Virus record (IMG/VR): IMGVR_UViG_3300033143_003987
Location: 1-25,011 of that record
DNA from: a virus
Length of the DNA: 25,011 nt
Direction: 5' to 3' (one strand)
The stretch's first letter is position 1; every line of letters starts with the position of its first letter. Positions 1 to 4,661 of the stretch are shown piece after piece. The notes beneath the pieces were generated by a model that was given only the letters and a program-made list of their open reading frames with translations, ran no database searches and was not told where the DNA came from. Made by a program: the position numbers and the translations under genes.

Positions 1-260
1 GGGTTCAAACCGCATAAGCACGCCAATGCGCCCTTCCAGAAATGGTTCTGTGGTGTGTACATCACCACAAGGGTATCAACCTAGTACATTAAGGGAGAAT
101 GTACCAAACCACCAGACCGGACAGAAGAACTGCCGGTAAACATCTTTGCTAACATAAAATATGCACAATAACAATAAGTATGTTAGTAATGAAAAAGTAT
201 GTTGATAATCCGACAGGTAGCAGCCCGTCAAACCATCAACATAGTCGGCATTTTTTTCGG
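1..260. ncRNA. Structured non-coding region with hairpins and an H-type pseudoknot
   Basis: No convincing gene is seen in the first 299 bases. The stretch holds successive perfect stems: 49-55/63-69 (7 bp), 84-90/98-104 (7 bp, 7-nt loop), 116-120/133-137 with inner 122-124/130-132, and two crossing stems, 198-206/235-243 (9 bp) and 210-214/244-248 (5 bp), which together make an H-type pseudoknot. On the plus strand the last stem is followed by a T run at 251-257, as in a terminator; on the minus strand, the sense of the neighbouring tRNAs, it would be a folded leader or stable RNA. The strand is unresolved. Phage T4 also has stable non-tRNA RNAs in its tRNA cluster, which is the closest precedent I know. 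Confidence 0.4.
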
Positions 261-299
261 ATACTGCTATACCCTACTATATTAGCCTTGCCTCGCAAC

Positions 300-360
300 A
301 GGATTTGAAACCTGTGTCCCCTAGCTCGCAGCCGGGTGACTTACCATTAGTCCATACGAT
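300..360 (-). pseudogene. Possible decayed tRNA
   Basis: On the minus strand there is a D-arm-like hairpin (stem GACT/AGTC around AATGGTA, 338-352) and a T-arm-like hairpin (ACAGG/CCTGT) whose loop has one extra T (TTTCAAAT instead of TTCAAAT). The acceptor strands do not pair, no CCA follows and the anticodon stem is mismatched, so this is at best a tRNA remnant. The anticodon cannot be assigned with confidence. Confidence 0.25.
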
Positions 361-364
361 ACTC

Positions 365-441
365 TGGTTCGATTGGGGGGATTCTAACCCCCTCTCCCAT
401 CAGGGAGTTTCAGGCTTAACCCCCGAGCTATTCAGGGACGA
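365..441 (-). pseudogene. Possible decayed tRNA ending in CCA
   Basis: The minus strand shows a strong T-stem (GGGGG/CCCCC) with loop TTAGAAT, where conserved C56 is replaced by A, followed by a seven-base acceptor strand CAATCGA, A73 and CCA. The 5' side of the acceptor (expected TCGATTG) is not present; only three of seven bases would pair. A hairpin CTCCC-TGAT-GGGAG lies where an anticodon or variable arm should be. The unit has tRNA length (77 nt) and sits in register with its neighbours, so I read it as a degraded tRNA. Confidence 0.35.
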
Positions 442-469
442 TACGTTCTAAAAGCCTAACCGTTAAACA

Positions 470-541
470 TGGAGCCGTGAAGAGGACTCGAACCCCCAAA
501 AGTCGGCTTCGTAGGCCAACGTGTTTCCAATTACCCACGGC
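470..541 (-). tRNA. tRNA-Arg(ACG)
   Basis: The acceptor GCCGTGG pairs with TCACGGC, followed by T73 and an encoded CCA. The anticodon stem TTGGC/GCCGA holds loop CTACGAA, giving anticodon ACG (read as ICG after deamination by a host TadA-type enzyme). The T-arm loop is TTCGAGT. Only 15 nt separate the acceptor from the anticodon stem, so the D-arm is shortened to about two pairs; the body is 69 nt instead of about 73. The gene lies just downstream of the small protein gene ending at 546. Confidence 0.85.
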
Positions 542-545
542 AGTG

Positions 546-731
546 TTAGTCATACCACTCATCATAATCCTTTTCTATAAGAGTAGCCGTTATTCCTAAT
601 TTAGACAGGAATTCTTGTATCCCATCTGGACTCTTATCAAAATCAGAATAATTACCCTCGAAAATATTAATACCATCATTTTCAATTCGCATCATATCCG
701 CGCCATCTTCATAAGTAATCGTTGTTGCCAT
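546..731 (-). CDS. Small acidic protein of unknown function (61 aa)
   Basis: I do not recognise this protein. It is short and acidic (many Asp and Glu) and ends in DEWYD. The ATG at 731 is chosen because AGAGG lies eight bases upstream; an in-frame TTG at 749 falls inside that ribosome-binding site. It sits between tRNA-Asp upstream and tRNA-Arg downstream, with only four bases between its stop and the tRNA 5' end, so it is probably carried on the same transcript as the tRNAs. There is no signal peptide or membrane segment. Confidence 0.7.
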   Translation of the reverse strand: MATTITYEDGADMMRIENDGINIFEGNYSDFDKSPDGIQEFLSKLGITATLIEKDYDEWYD

Positions 732-759
732 AATACATATCCTCTTCAAATAAAAAATC

Positions 760-833
760 TGGCGATTCTGCGGGGAATCGAACCCCGGACTCCGACTAGA
801 CAGGTCAGCGTATTACCATTTTACCACAGAACC
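760..833 (-). tRNA. tRNA-Asp(GTC)
   Basis: Acceptor GGTTCTG pairs with CAGAATC, followed by G73 and an encoded CCA. T-arm CGGGG-TTCGATT-CCCCG is perfect. The anticodon stem CTGAC/GTCGG holds loop CTGTCTA, so the anticodon is GTC. G73 fits aspartate identity. Position 37 is T, where nearly all tRNAs have a purine. Confidence 0.9.
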
Positions 834-842
834 AAAATTTCA

Positions 843-949
843 GGTTACTTTATCAGCACATCAGCCAGAACCACCCGGCCTTGTTTACTTCAATTTCACC
901 TTGGTAAATCGACTGCCGCGTCCGGTTTGAGGTGCGGGGCCGAATAACC
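843..949 (-). ncRNA. Folded element between tRNA-Asp and tRNA-Glu
   Basis: This gap of about 120 bases between two tRNAs has no gene but shows four nested perfect stems: 843-847/945-949, 875-880/938-943 (6 pairs including one G-U), 884-888/904-908 and 916-919/934-937. They are mutually compatible and form a closed multibranched structure. It may be a stable phage RNA excised with the tRNAs. Whether it is expressed as such is inference. Confidence 0.35.
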
Positions 950-953
950 AAAC

Positions 954-1031
954 TGGTGTTGAGTACGAGACTCGAACTCGCATCTACATGAGTGAAAGTC
1001 ATGTGTTCTATTCCACTTAAACTAACTCAAC
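954..1031 (-). tRNA. tRNA-Glu(TTC)
   Basis: Acceptor GTTGAGT/ACTCAAC is perfect, with A73 and encoded CCA. The anticodon stem CATGA/TCATG holds loop CTTTCAC, giving TTC. The T-arm is GCGAG-TTCGAGT-CTCGT. All standard features are present. It lies six bases from tRNA-Tyr and is certainly co-transcribed with it. Confidence 0.95.
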
Positions 1032-1037
1032 TAAATT

Positions 1038-1125
1038 TGGTGGGTTTGGAAGGAATCGAACCTACAGCCCACGAGGGGCACGGTTTTACAGACCGCTAGA
1101 GCTAACCACGTTACTCATCAAACCC
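1038..1125 (-). tRNA. tRNA-Tyr(GTA)
   Basis: Acceptor GGGTTTG pairs perfectly with CAAACCC, followed by A73 and CCA. The anticodon stem GCGGT/ACCGT holds CTGTAAA, giving GTA. The long variable arm (GCCC-CTCGT-GGGC) is as expected for a class II bacterial tRNA-Tyr. The T-arm loop is TTCGATT. Confidence 0.95.
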
Positions 1126-1333
1126 ATAATCTTATTTGAAAGAGGCTCTGGTTTTCATATGAGTCGTACACCAGATACCCCGACCGGGAGACAATAGCAG
1201 CATCAACATAACCCCTCCACCGCAACAGTACGGTTTCACAGGACGCACTCCACTCTGTTATAACTATGCCTGCCTCTTTCAAATAATATGAAATAGGAGA
1301 AGGATGGGACCATGCTATAGCGGTATCGGTCAT
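1118..1333 (-). CDS. Possible small protein (71 aa)
   Basis: An open frame of 71 codons starts at an ATG at 1333 and ends eight bases inside the 5' end of tRNA-Tyr. I do not recognise the product. Support is weak: the bases before the ATG are GGGGG with no well-spaced ribosome-binding site, and the frame contains both arms of a 15-bp inverted repeat (1132-1146 and 1272-1286). It may be a real gene, or the reading frame of a structured RNA. Confidence 0.3.
   Translation of the reverse strand: MTDTAIAWSHPSPISYYLKEAGIVITEWSASCETVLLRWRGYVDAAIVSRSGYLVYDSYENQSLFQIRLWV
1132..1286 (-). repeat. 15-bp perfect inverted repeat enclosing 125 bases
   Basis: TTATTTGAAAGAGGC at 1132-1146 is the exact reverse complement of 1272-1286. 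In RNA this would close a 125-nt domain. It lies between tRNA-Tyr and tRNA-Pro and spans most of the doubtful 71-codon frame. Function is unknown. Confidence 0.6.
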
Positions 1334-1405
1334 CCCCCGCGAGCTAATTCCTTCCCCTACTTGTTCTATACTACACTACTTATTCCCTGTTGTCTAGTGT
1401 TAATT

Positions 1406-1479
1406 TGGTCAGAATGGGAGGAATCGAACCTCCGTTACTCGTGTCCAAGACGAGGACATTACCACTATGCTACACTCTG
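1406..1479 (-). tRNA. tRNA-Pro(TGG)
   Basis: Acceptor CAGAGTG pairs with CATTCTG (one G-U), followed by A73 and CCA. The anticodon stem CTCGT/ACGAG holds CTTGGAC, giving TGG. The T-arm is GGAGG-TTCGATT-CCTCC. Confidence 0.95.
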
Positions 1480-1533
1480 TATTCTTTTGTACACTATTAT
1501 AATCTGTCCACTAATAATGTACATGTGTTTATT

Positions 1534-1602
1534 GTGTTCAATAATGTTCGGGAAAAATGAACACTGATATTTTTTGAACACTGTTAAACATTATTGAACA
1601 CT
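1534..1602 (-). repeat. Inverted repeat with TGAACACT iterons after the lar-like gene
   Basis: A perfect 15-bp inverted repeat pairs 1534-1548 with 1587-1601. The octamer TGAACACT occurs three times in the same orientation, at 1558, 1575 and 1595; the first two copies are followed by G. Another TGAACACTG lies at 1704 inside the gene upstream. The right arm overlaps the stop codon of the gene at 1601-1831, so its mRNA would end in this hairpin. It lacks a terminator U run and may be an RNA processing site or a protein-binding array. Confidence 0.6.
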
Positions 1603-1831
1603 ATGCCTCAAAATCAAACTGGTTTATCCCCGTTCTCCGGGTTTCTAATTGCTCCTGATAAGAAGCACGCCTGTTCCATTTATCAGCATTATAATCGTCG
1701 TTCCTGAACACTGACCCTTCAGTCCTCAAGCCACATTTCATGCACTCTACACGATGTTTATATATCCCCGTGTGCGCGTGAACAAACTTGGCTTCACCGG
1801 CACAACATGGACATGGTTTCAAAATACTCAT
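1601..1831 (-). CDS. lar: Lar-family restriction alleviation protein (zinc-binding)
   Basis: This 76-aa protein matches the Lar pattern from memory: an N-terminal LKPCPCC motif (residues 4-10), a second Cys pair CMKC about 25 residues later, a T-rich turn and a closing KWNRRA. The two CxxC pairs probably bind one zinc. Lar proteins of lambdoid prophages alleviate type I restriction, by a mechanism that boosts modification. Start at 1831 is preceded by AAGGATGATATT; a longer upstream frame runs into tRNA-Asn and is rejected. The family is broad and many phage members are untested, so the activity is inference. Confidence 0.65.
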   Translation of the reverse strand: MSILKPCPCCAGEAKFVHAHTGIYKHRVECMKCGLRTEGSVFRNDDYNADKWNRRASYQEQLETRRTGINQFDFEA

Positions 1832-1850
1832 AATATCATCCTTTTCTGTT

Positions 1851-1936
1851 TGGCTCCCCCGGTAGGCATCGAACCTACAAAGCATTGCTGCCACGCATTA
1901 ACAGTGCGCTCCGGTACCAGTTACGGTTACAGAGGA
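1851..1936 (-). tRNA. tRNA-Asn(GTT) with extended variable arm
   Basis: Acceptor TCCTCTG pairs with CGGGGGA (two G-U), followed by G73 and CCA; the same TCCTCTG start is found in E. coli tRNA-Asn. Anticodon stem GCGCA/TGCGT holds CTGTTAA, giving GTT. The T-arm is GTAGG-TTCGATG-CCTAC. The variable region is 14 nt with a small GCA/TGC stem instead of the usual 5 nt, so the body looks like a short class II tRNA. Confidence 0.88.
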
Positions 1937-1943
1937 ATAAAAA

Positions 1944-2020
1944 TGGTGGGTCGTGGAGGGTTTGAACCTACCACTCAATGAATTATGAGTTCACTGCTTT
2001 ACCAACTAAGCTAACGACCC
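1944..2020 (-). tRNA. tRNA with CAT anticodon (elongator Met or Ile2)
   Basis: Acceptor GGGTCGT/ACGACCC is perfect, with A73 and CCA. The anticodon stem GTGAA/TTCAT holds CTCATAA. Sequence alone does not separate elongator methionine from isoleucine decoded after lysidine modification of C34. Two mismatch-tolerant pairs occur in the T-stem. Confidence 0.93.
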
Positions 2021-2030
2021 GAAAATAAGC

Positions 2031-2100
2031 GCGTGGACTCTTTATAACCACTCATGGTAGTATCGACTGTGCGATGGTTGGTACCCCTATTACTACACGC
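2031..2100 (-). ncRNA. tRNA-sized folded element at a predicted transcript start
   Basis: The minus strand reads as a 70-nt unit closed by GCGTG/CACGC (2096-2100 with 2031-2035), with inner hairpins 2062-2065/2072-2075 and 2047-2050/2055-2058. It lacks T-loop and anticodon features of a tRNA. Its 5' end lies about eight bases downstream of the -10 box at 2108-2113, so it would form the extreme 5' end of the transcript that runs into the Met and Asn tRNAs. It could be a stable RNA or a 5' protective leader. Confidence 0.4.
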
Positions 2101-2107
2101 AATATTA

Positions 2108-2136
2108 ATTGTATAATACCAACAATCCGTTGTCAA
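2108..2136 (-). promoter_or_regulatory. Sigma70-like promoter
   Basis: The minus strand has TTGACA (2131-2136), a 17-base spacer and TACAAT (2108-2113). It lies between tRNA-Lys and the folded element at 2031-2100 and would drive that element, tRNA-Met, tRNA-Asn and the Lar-like gene. Confidence 0.6.
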
Positions 2137-2146
2137 TTTTTAAAAA

Positions 2147-2226
2147 TGGTGGGAGCGGTGGGATTTGAACCCTACGTTTATGCTAGATTAAAAGTCTAGT
2201 GCCTAACCTGACTCGGCAACACTCCC
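2147..2226 (-). tRNA. tRNA-Lys(TTT)
   Basis: Acceptor GGGAGTG pairs with CGCTCCC (one G-U), followed by A73 and CCA. The anticodon loop CTTTTAA is closed by CTAGA/TCTAG and gives TTT. The T-loop is TTCAAAT, but the outer T-stem pairs are mismatched. A phage tRNA-Lys is of interest because host anticodon nucleases such as PrrC attack tRNA-Lys. Confidence 0.88.
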
Positions 2227-2234
2227 AAAATACC

Positions 2235-2272
2235 CGCTAAACCGTATAAAACCTATTCTACACGGTTTAGCG
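2235..2272 (-). terminator. Stem-loop after the secreted-protein gene
   Basis: CGCTAAACCGT and ACGGTTTAGCG form an 11-bp perfect stem between the stop codon at 2281 and tRNA-Lys. On the minus strand only four T follow shortly after, so termination may be partial, or this may be a processing hairpin. Confidence 0.5.
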
Positions 2273-2280
2273 TATATTAC

Positions 2281-2583
2281 TTACTTGTAATAAGGATAGC
2301 TACCTTCAGGCCATCCATTAACACTATTGTCATCGTCCTTGTGCTTCGCATAGGCATTGTAGTCCCATGAGAAGCCAGTGCTGGCACGACCGTTACCTTT
2401 CCCATTACCATGGGTCAGTTGATTGTCATAGTCGTTGTAATTGCCGTACCGACCGTCATAAAACGAATCACCGGAACCTTCTGCTGACATTGACATCCCA
2501 AAGGACATTCCAACCTCAGAATCAGTTGCTGCTTGTGCCAGACCGGTAAACCCTATTGCTACTGCTAAAATTAATGCTTTCAT
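2281..2583 (-). CDS. Small secreted protein, Gly/Asn/Tyr-rich (100 aa)
   Basis: The first 19 residues form a clear Sec signal peptide (MKALILAVAIGFTGLAQA) with a predicted cleavage after AQA, so the product should reach the periplasm. The mature part is rich in Gly, Asn, Tyr, Ser and Asp and looks largely unstructured. AGGAGAACAAA precedes the ATG. I do not recognise a family. A small exported phage protein could act on the envelope, for example in superinfection exclusion or lysis control, but nothing in the sequence proves that. It has its own likely promoter (TATAAT at 2618) and is followed by a strong stem-loop, so it is probably transcribed alone. Confidence 0.8.
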   Translation of the reverse strand: MKALILAVAIGFTGLAQAATDSEVGMSFGMSMSAEGSGDSFYDGRYGNYNDYDNQLTHGNGKGNGRASTGFSWDYNAYAKHKDDDNSVNGWPEGSYPYYK

Positions 2584-2617
2584 TTTGTTCTCCTAAAAGT
2601 TAGTATATTAGTATTTC

Positions 2618-2623
2618 ATTATA
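2618..2623 (-). promoter_or_regulatory. Probable -10 box (TATAAT)
   Basis: A perfect TATAAT lies 35 bases upstream of the ATG at 2583. No good -35 box is seen at normal distance. The leader carries an imperfect palindrome (TTAGTATA and TATACTAA) overlapping the box, which could be an operator. Confidence 0.4.
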
Positions 2624-2679
2624 TACTAATTAGGTAACCTTTTAGGAAAAAGTTCAAAATAATCGAAAATAAATTTATT

Positions 2680-2754
2680 TGGTACCTCTGGACAGAATCG
2701 AACTGCCGTAAATGGTTTGTAATACCACCGTTCTACACATTGAACTACAGAAGC
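2680..2754 (-). tRNA. tRNA-Val(TAC)
   Basis: Acceptor GCTTCTG pairs with CAGAGGT (two wobble pairs), followed by A73 and CCA. Anticodon stem GTGGT/ACCAT holds ATTACAA, giving TAC. The T-arm is GGCAG-TTCGATT-CTGTC. Confidence 0.93.
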
Positions 2755-2755
2755 A

Positions 2756-2929
2756 TTAATCGTATATTCTCACCTCATTCTTACAATCATTGCATATCAT
2801 TTTGATTGCACCGTACATCCCTGTCCACGTACTACCCCAACCAAGGTCATTTTCTATGACCACATCATGAGAGCCGCACTGTTCGCACTCAATATCAAAT
2901 TTTTTCTTGTACTCAATTTCTGTGCTCAT
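2756..2929 (-). CDS. Small zinc-ribbon protein (57 aa)
   Basis: The 57-codon frame begins MSTEIEYKKKFDIECEQC and has two Cys pairs, CEQC (residues 15-18) and CNDC (residues 46-49), typical of a treble-clef or zinc-ribbon knuckle. AGGATATGAT precedes the ATG. The stop lies one base from the 5' end of tRNA-Val, and tRNA-Cys lies upstream. The product is probably a nucleic-acid or protein-binding zinc module; no specific role can be assigned. Confidence 0.75.
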   Translation of the reverse strand: MSTEIEYKKKFDIECEQCGSHDVVIENDLGWGSTWTGMYGAIKMICNDCKNEVRIYD

Positions 2930-2945
2930 ATCATATCCTCAAAAT

Positions 2946-3022
2946 TGGAACCAGTAGAGGGATTTGAACCCCCGAACAACCGTTTTGCAGACGGAGCCAT
3001 TAGACCACTCTGGCATACTGGC
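2946..3022 (-). tRNA. tRNA-Cys(GCA)
   Basis: Acceptor GCCAGTA pairs with TACTGGT, followed by T73 (a usual mark of tRNA-Cys, U73) and CCA. The anticodon loop is CTGCAAA, giving GCA. The T-arm is GGGGG-TTCAAAT-CCCTC. Confidence 0.93.
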
Positions 3023-3026
3023 AATA

Positions 3027-3242
3027 TTACACCCACCCATCGGAAGTATCATCCTTTCTCTTTATACGATAGTACCAATGTGGCACATATACAATTTCAT
3101 AATCCTCATGAACCTCTGGAGATTCTGTACTATAGTTCAGACCGGGAAGGAACCCGTACATATGATACTTGGTACCATACGCATCAGACCCTATCCGTTT
3201 CGCCAGCCTAGCGCATTTCTTTTCACTCCACACTTCGGTCAT
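3027..3242 (-). CDS. Hypothetical protein (71 aa)
   Basis: I do not recognise this basic, Tyr-rich small protein. It contains AYGTKYHMYGF, a segment resembling AYGTDKFGTKYDC in the product of 8171-8374, so the two may share an ancestor. Its ATG overlaps the stop codon of the upstream gene in an ATGA arrangement, so its translation is coupled to that gene. It ends five bases before tRNA-Cys. No membrane segment or cysteine motif is present. Confidence 0.7.
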   Translation of the reverse strand: MTEVWSEKKCARLAKRIGSDAYGTKYHMYGFLPGLNYSTESPEVHEDYEIVYVPHWYYRIKRKDDTSDGWV

Positions 3243-3595
3243 GAGATTTCACCCACCAAATCACCGAAAGAAATAAAACGGGAAGCCCATTCCTCATTTT
3301 CGTCAAGATACAAATCCCTAATGGAGTCCTCTTCGTTGCGCTTCTCAAATCCGAAATCCGCAACCTCGTACCAATCCCCATCAACTTCCATGAAATCCCC
3401 TACCGAAGTAGAGCGACGACCACCGGGGTAAGAAGTAGAGACCCCTTTGTTCAGTGCCCATGACTGAAATATGTTGTTGGTCTTGGTATAGGCTTCTTCC
3501 AGAGCCTCCATTACATTTTCACTGTCCGAAAGTACCATGGCAACTTTTACCATGCTGGTACCAAAAGCATTGTGAACCACTTTAATATTTTTCAT
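3239..3595 (-). CDS. Hypothetical conserved phage protein (118 aa)
   Basis: The protein starts MKNIKVVHNAFGTSM and has a central RRSTSVGDF segment followed by a Tyr-Glu-Val-x-x-x-Gly-Phe pattern, which I recall from small phage and plasmid proteins with no settled function. The ATG at 3595 is preceded by GAGGGGAG at good spacing; an upstream in-frame codon at 3613 would lie before that site and is rejected. A sigma70-like promoter is placed about 40 bases upstream. It is acidic, soluble and lacks cysteines. Confidence 0.75.
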   Translation of the reverse strand: MKNIKVVHNAFGTSMVKVAMVLSDSENVMEALEEAYTKTNNIFQSWALNKGVSTSYPGGRRSTSVGDFMEVDGDWYEVADFGFEKRNEEDSIRDLYLDENEEWASRFISFGDLVGEIS

Positions 3596-3635
3596 CTCAA
3601 TCTCCCCTCTCAATTAAAAAATAACCAACAACCCC

Positions 3636-3664
3636 AGTTTAACCCTTCCCTGTTTAGCTGTCAA
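3636..3664 (-). promoter_or_regulatory. Sigma70-like promoter
   Basis: TTGACA, a 17-base spacer and TAAACT precede the gene at 3239-3595. The -35 box overlaps the last codons of the upstream gene. Confidence 0.5.
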
Positions 3665-4043
3665 CCTTTCTAAATTCTCCCAGTAGACCACGTTTTTTCA
3701 GTTCATCCTCAAACACAAACCAAAATTTCAAAGCCAAATTAGCGCGGGGGGTATAGGCATTGCCACCCGGTGCTTCGTCTTTATCAACCACACCGCTCTG
3801 AACTTTGGCTCGGTTCAACAACTTCTTGTCCGACATCTTGGCCACTCGTGTGGCGAAATATTCTACAGTCAGACCGCGCTCTTCAACTTCAGCGTGTAAC
3901 TCAGTGAACTTATCACCAAGAATCTTTAACTCCTCTGTAACCACAGCCTCAGTTAATGACTCCGCACAAGCCAGCAACTCTTTTCTGGCATTATTCACTT
4001 CAACGAAAAGCTCTTCGTTACTAAGGGATTCAAACTTACTCAT
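3654..4043 (-). CDS. Hypothetical protein (129 aa)
   Basis: The start at 4043 is preceded by GGAG and ten bases. The N-terminal half is strongly helical and rich in Glu, Leu and Ala, suggesting a helical bundle or short coiled coil. The C-terminal half contains a PGGNAYTPRANLALKFW stretch and a charged end. I do not recognise the family. A good early-type promoter lies immediately upstream, and the gene is followed by the promoter of the next gene, so it is probably its own small unit. Confidence 0.75.
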   Translation of the reverse strand: MSKFESLSNEELFVEVNNARKELLACAESLTEAVVTEELKILGDKFTELHAEVEERGLTVEYFATRVAKMSDKKLLNRAKVQSGVVDKDEAPGGNAYTPRANLALKFWFVFEDELKKRGLLGEFRKVDS

Positions 4044-4077
4044 CTCAAACTCCAAAATAATTAACGACCATGAGCCA

Positions 4078-4106
4078 ATATTATAATCCTTTTTATTCCC
4101 TGTCAA
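4078..4106 (-). promoter_or_regulatory. Sigma70-like promoter
   Basis: TTGACA (4101-4106), a 17-base spacer and TAATAT (4078-4083) lie 35 bases upstream of the ATG at 4043. The same -10 hexamer and spacing recur at 14915-14943. A perfect TATAAT two bases nearer is an alternative -10. Confidence 0.65.
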
Positions 4107-4123
4107 CACCTTTCTGCTTTATT

Positions 4124-4195
4124 TGGCGACCCGATACGGAGTTGAACCGTACAATAAGAGGATTTGGAGTTCTCTTTGTTCCCAGAACACAGGCC
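4124..4195 (-). tRNA. tRNA-Trp(CCA)
   Basis: The T-arm TACGG-TTCAACT-CCGTA, a seven-base acceptor strand TCGGGTC, G73 and CCA are clear. The 5' strand GGCCTGT pairs at six of seven positions with two G-U. Anticodon loop CTCCAAA gives CCA; its stem has one A-C mismatch. Only 14 nt lie between acceptor and anticodon stem, so the D-arm is greatly reduced, as in tRNA-Arg(ACG) at 470. Confidence 0.75.
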
Positions 4196-4249
4196 AAAAC
4201 TTTATATGTTGCTTTTCTTCTACACCGCAACACTTGTGTTGCTTCATCC

Positions 4250-4257
4250 AATAAATA
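4250..4257 (+). promoter_or_regulatory. Late-promoter-like octamer on the plus strand
   Basis: AATAAATA differs at one base from the T4 late consensus TATAAATA and ends six bases before the ATG of the plus-strand gene. By T4 spacing, transcription would begin next to the ATG, which would give a leaderless message. A GCAACAC/GTGTTGC palindrome (4226-4241) precedes it. Confidence 0.35.
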
Positions 4258-4263
4258 TTACTT

Positions 4264-4653
4264 ATGGATAATCATGACTGCGACGACAAAGGCATTAAAA
4301 AATGGGAATTAATCGTTTTCCCCTCTCTCTTGGCATTCTTAATTTTAGCCGCATATTTCTTCTTTCTTATATACCAAGTCACCACAGACGTACACCGGAT
4401 AACCGAATCAGTTGATACCAACATGACAATAATGTCAACTACCATGGTCGATATATCCTCAACCATGAAAGAAATGAACTCCAAGGTCAACATACTGGCC
4501 ACCATGTCTTATGATATACGCAATATGTCTGAATCTGTCCATATGATGCAACAGGACATCCAAATGATGAATCATTCCACTTACAGGATGCAACAGGACA
4601 TTGGTACTGTTAGCAAACCCATGAGTATGTTCAATTCGTTTATGCCATGGTAA
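4264..4653 (+). CDS. Met-rich single-pass membrane protein (129 aa)
   Basis: This is one of only two convincing plus-strand genes. Residues 14-38 form one strong transmembrane helix with Trp and Tyr at its ends. The remaining 90 residues have Met, Ser, Asp and Asn at regular spacing (many M-x-x-M and M-x-x-x-M steps), as in a long amphipathic or coiled-coil helix, and the protein ends in MPW. I recall similar Met-rich membrane proteins in marine phages and bacteria but no function. There is no visible ribosome-binding site, so initiation may be leaderless. Its 3' end converges on tRNA-His nine bases away. It may be a separately acquired gene. Confidence 0.75.
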   Translation: MDNHDCDDKGIKKWELIVFPSLLAFLILAAYFFFLIYQVTTDVHRITESVDTNMTIMSTTMVDISSTMKEMNSKVNILATMSYDIRNMSESVHMMQQDIQMMNHSTYRMQQDIGTVSKPMSMFNSFMPW

Positions 4654-4661
4654 ATATATTT

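Noticed and set aside
1-40. tRNA cut by the left window edge
   Set aside because: A minus-strand reading gives a GCAT/ATGC D-stem and a possible TGA anticodon loop, but no acceptor pairing can be checked because the rest is outside the window.
1304-1567. Plus-strand frame with AGGAGAAGG before its ATG
   Set aside because: The frame runs antisense through the whole of tRNA-Pro and has no family resemblance; the good ribosome-binding site is accidental.
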